DNA from: Chloroflexota bacterium
GTDB lineage: Bacteria > Chloroflexota > Dehalococcoidia > GIF9 > UBA5629
Length of the DNA stretch: 9,359 nucleotides
Direction of reading: 5' to 3'
NCBI GenBank assembly: GCA_026389655.1
Contig: JAPLHL010000090.1
Span: forward strand, 1 to 9,359
The notes beneath the pieces were generated by a model. That model worked only from the letters and a program-made list of their open reading frames with translations. It did no database searches and was not told where the DNA came from. Below, one piece after another: positions 6,629 through 9,359 of this stretch. Numbering within the stretch: position 1 is the stretch's first letter; each line of letters opens with the position of its first letter. A program made the translations under genes and the position numbers.

Positions 6629-9359
6629 ATGAAAGCCGGTTTTAATTCACGCACAAAACAGAACAATATCAGAAGACGCATCAATGATGCGGTCATGCGT
6701 GTCATGCTTTGGCTCAAAGACCCGATCATCAGGCACTTTCCTCCAGTCATAAAGCATTTCTACTGGCTGGCTTTCTCCGGTGTGCAGGTCATGATACTGT
6801 ACGGCTGGAGCATCTTCTGGCAAAGGTACAAGCGTTACTGGCAGAATGAGAATAATGTATCAAAATGGCTAGCGCAACTGAAGCAGGGTACTGAACAGCA
6901 AACTGCCTTTAAAATAGAGCCAAAGCAGTTTTTATTGCCGAAAAAACTTAAGGTGGCCGTTGTTGTGCACGCTTATTACGCCGGGGTTTTTACAGAGGTT
7001 TGCTCATATTTGAAAAACATGCCATGCCCTTATACTTTACTGATATCAGTCAAGGATGAGAATGATCAGCAGGTTATTAACCGGCAAGTCGGCAGCTTAC
7101 CTCTGTTAGAAAAGACCATCGTGAAGATCGTTGAAAATCGTGGCCGGGATATCAAGCCTTTCCTGGTTGATTTCGCTTCTGAGCTGAACGATTTCGATTA
7201 TATATGCAAGGTACATACTAAAAAGTCCCTCTATACCGGAACGGAGAAGATGGACCGGCGCCAGTACCTGTATAAAATGGTTCTGGGATCCAGACAGCGT
7301 ATACAGGCCATACTTACGATTTTTGCCCGTGACGCTGATGTTGGCATCATTTATCCCGAGCGTTTCGAGGAAATGCCATACTGGAGTTATACCTGGATGT
7401 CGAATAAATGGATTGCAGCGCCGTTCGTCAACAGGCTGGGCTTTGATTTTGACCCGGACGAATACATTGATTATCCCTCCGGTTCCATGTTCTGGTTCAA
7501 AAAAGAGGCTATGAAGCCGCTGCTGGATATGCGCCTTACCAGGGACGATTTTCCTGAAGAAAGAGGCCAGAACGACGGCGCATTGCAGCATGTTATCGAG
7601 CGTTGTTTTACACTTTCAGCCCGCTCGCGTGGCCTCAAATACATCATTATCACTGACATCAAAAAGGATATATTTTCCTTTACCGATGCTATGAAGATCT
7701 CTCCCTATTTCATTACTTCTCCAGCCGGGAAGGTCAGGGATGCACTGATGCTGGTGGATGTAGTTTCCTTCGATATATTTGATACGCTGCTCTGCAGGCC
7801 TTTTGCCAGCCCGGTAAAAGTGTTTCAATACCTCGAAGAATTGGTGCAGCAGCACTACGGGTTAAAGGACTTTGCACGGCTGCGGCAAGAGGCAGAAAAT
7901 AAAATTCGTTCTCAGTTAGGTCAGTCCGGCGATGTAAAAATATCACAAATTTATCAATCGCTGGCGGGTACGGCCGGCGTTATCCAGGACGTTGCAGACG
8001 ATATACTGGAGCTTGAGCTTACAACAGAAATTGGCCTTCTCATTCCCCGCCGGGACATGCTGGCCTCCTTTGAGGAGGCGAAAAAGGCGGGTAAGCGGAT
8101 TATCCTCACCACCGACACTTATTTTGAGCGTCCGCATATCGAGCGCATACTCGCAGCAAAAGGCATCGCAGGTTATCACCAGTTATATATCTCCAGCGAG
8201 GAAGGCAAGCGTAAGGACCGCGGCGATATGTGGGACTACATTATAAAGCAGGAGAGAATAACGGATAATAACTTCCTGCACGTTGGAGATAACGAACAGT
8301 CTGACCTCCAGATGCTGAGTAACCGCGGTTATTATCGTTCTATCGTGCATGTCATGAAGCCCTCGGTGCTCTTCCGCCAGAGTGCACATGGTCAATATTT
8401 GTGGCAGGTGCTGAACCCGCGTAAAGGCTGGCGGGAGAACCTGCTCTACGGCATAATCAGCAACCATTTCTGCCTCAATACATATCCGTACGATTTCTGG
8501 TATGGCGAGAAGCCGCTTAGCAACCCATATACGCTGGGTTATACCGTCTTCGGTCCCCTCATGCACAACTTTCTTGTCTGGCTAATCAATTCCGTCAGGC
8601 TTGATGGTGTGACGCTGCTCTATTTCCTCTCCCGTGAAGGCTATGCAATTCAGAAAATGTACCAGGATATTGCCGGGGCGGCCGCGATCCAGCAGGCGGG
8701 TTTAAACTTGCCTTCCAGCAGCTATCTGCTTTGTTCGAGGCGAGCTGACCTCTTTGCCGGTTTGCGCAGGCCGGAAGACCTCCTGCCCTTCCTGAGCCGG
8801 GATTTCAACGGGACGCTGAGGTATCTATTTGAAAAGCGCCTGAACGTCAGCGCAGAAAATATGCAGGCTATAGAGCATGTCCTGGATTCTAATGTTTTGA
8901 ACAGGGATGTCTCACTACCTCAGGATTACAACCTGATCAGGAACAGCCTGTTCGCAGTCTTCAATATACTGGCGTCACAGGCTGAAGGGGAGAGGGAATA
9001 TCTTCTATCATATTGTAGGGCTCAAGGCATGAAAACCGGGAGTAAAATGGGACTGGTAGACATAGGATATTCCTGTACAATACAGAAAGCCCTTATGAAG
9101 CTCATGGAAATTCCGCTCAACGGCTATTATTTTGCCATTGAAAATAAAGCTGGCAAAATCGAGGACATCGGCTCTCGGGCACGTGGCTACCTGGGTGAAG
9201 TTGTCAATAATTCACTTAGCGCCCTGGTAATATTGAAGTACAGCCTTCTGCTTGAAGCGGTATTAACCGCTCCTGAGGGGCAGCTATTATATTTTAAAGC
9301 CGGCGAGGATGGTGTTCTTCCTGTATTTAAGGCAGCCGGATTATCCCAGAAGTACTTCG
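6629..9359 (+). CDS. RgpF-like / HAD-like / COG5610-type multidomain polysaccharide protein, 3'-partial
   Basis: One frame stays open for 910 codons to the right edge. Residues 1-108 form a basic N-terminal region with a hydrophobic, aromatic stretch at about 42-66, perhaps a membrane anchor. Residues about 109-355 resemble rhamnan synthesis protein F (RgpF): VAVVVHAYY, VENRGRDIKPFL at 168-179, ICKVHTKKS, and YPSGSMFW at 282-289. Residues about 375-585 are HAD-like, with motif I FDIFDTLL (381-388), motif II LTTDTYF (493-499), Lys527 or Lys529, and motif IV VGDNEQSD (552-559). From about 637 a third domain begins (GPLMHNFLVWL, LYFLSREGY, CSRRADLF, VDIGYSCTIQKAL), which I associate with the C-terminal part of COG5610 'predicted HAD hydrolases' found in glycan clusters. 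The ATG at 6629 lies 32 bases after the permease with only a poor ribosome binding site; Met23 and Met26 are alternatives. The RgpF part likely acts in rhamnose-glycan synthesis; the role of the rest is unknown. Confidence 0.85.
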   Translation, partial: MKAGFNSRTKQNNIRRRINDAVMRVMLWLKDPIIRHFPPVIKHFYWLAFSGVQVMILYGWSIFWQRYKRYWQNENNVSKWLAQLKQGTEQQTAFKIEPKQFLLPKKLKVAVVVHAYYAGVFTEVCSYLKNMPCPYTLLISVKDENDQQVINRQVGSLPLLEKTIVKIVENRGRDIKPFLVDFASELNDFDYICKVHTKKSLYTGTEKMDRRQYLYKMVLGSRQRIQAILTIFARDADVGIIYPERFEEMPYWSYTWMSNKWIAAPFVNRLGFDFDPDEYIDYPSGSMFWFKKEAMKPLLDMRLTRDDFPEERGQNDGALQHVIERCFTLSARSRGLKYIIITDIKKDIFSFTDAMKISPYFITSPAGKVRDALMLVDVVSFDIFDTLLCRPFASPVKVFQYLEELVQQHYGLKDFARLRQEAENKIRSQLGQSGDVKISQIYQSLAGTAGVIQDVADDILELELTTEIGLLIPRRDMLASFEEAKKAGKRIILTTDTYFERPHIERILAAKGIAGYHQLYISSEEGKRKDRGDMWDYIIKQERITDNNFLHVGDNEQSDLQMLSNRGYYRSIVHVMKPSVLFRQSAHGQYLWQVLNPRKGWRENLLYGIISNHFCLNTYPYDFWYGEKPLSNPYTLGYTVFGPLMHNFLVWLINSVRLDGVTLLYFLSREGYAIQKMYQDIAGAAAIQQAGLNLPSSSYLLCSRRADLFAGLRRPEDLLPFLSRDFNGTLRYLFEKRLNVSAENMQAIEHVLDSNVLNRDVSLPQDYNLIRNSLFAVFNILASQAEGEREYLLSYCRAQGMKTGSKMGLVDIGYSCTIQKALMKLMEIPLNGYYFAIENKAGKIEDIGSRARGYLGEVVNNSLSALVILKYSLLLEAVLTAPEGQLLYFKAGEDGVLPVFKAAGLSQKYF

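Noticed and set aside
7106..7591. Reverse-strand open frame of 161 codons inside the RgpF-like region
   Set aside because: The + strand here encodes clear RgpF-type motifs in a continuous frame of 910 codons, so this is a shadow frame.
1292..9359. Direct control of the glycan operon by the HD-GYP regulator
   Set aside because: The regulator has no DNA-binding domain and the two blocks are separated by a 556-base gap with a probable terminator; closeness alone is not enough evidence.

Overview
The window is bacterial and reads almost entirely on the + strand. It holds two blocks: a two-component signalling pair (bases 3-2302) and the first part of a surface-polysaccharide assembly operon (2859-9359). 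An AT-rich gap of 556 bases separates them. Both outer genes run off the window. I cannot name the organism. The mix of PAS histidine kinase, REC/HD-GYP regulator, several GT2 glycosyltransferases and an ABC-2 polysaccharide permease would fit many environmental bacteria, for example Chloroflexota, deltaproteobacterial lineages or Firmicutes. No rRNA, tRNA, CRISPR array or intact mobile element was seen.

Region 1 (3-2302). The 3' part of a PAS-containing histidine kinase is followed by a response regulator that joins a receiver domain to an HD-GYP domain, the fold of cyclic-di-GMP phosphodiesterases. The kinase has an intact H box and intact N, G1, F and G2 motifs, but its frame ends about 15 residues after the G2 box. 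The final strands and helix of the ATPase domain are missing. A different frame downstream continues open and stops exactly against the regulator's start codon, so an internal deletion with frameshift is likely. The regulator has all receiver landmarks and the HD metal ligands, but its GYP loop is altered.

Region 2 (2303-2858). A long imperfect stem-loop lies just after the regulator and could terminate its transcript. The rest is AT-rich, with weak promoter-like elements and one short uncertain open frame.

Region 3 (2859-9359). Three successive GT2-type glycosyltransferases, the first two related to WbbL-like and the third to rhamnosyltransferase-like enzymes, overlap or nearly touch one another. 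A Wzm/TagG-type ABC-2 permease follows, then a very large open gene of at least 910 codons. That gene fuses an RgpF-like (rhamnan synthesis F) domain, an HAD-like domain and a C-terminal domain of the type found with HAD in COG5610 proteins. Together they suggest a rhamnose-containing glycan that is built in the cytoplasm on a lipid carrier and exported by an ABC transporter. The cognate ATPase (Wzt/TagH type) is not next to the permease and is not in the window. The most unusual item is the multidomain RgpF-HAD-COG5610-like protein.
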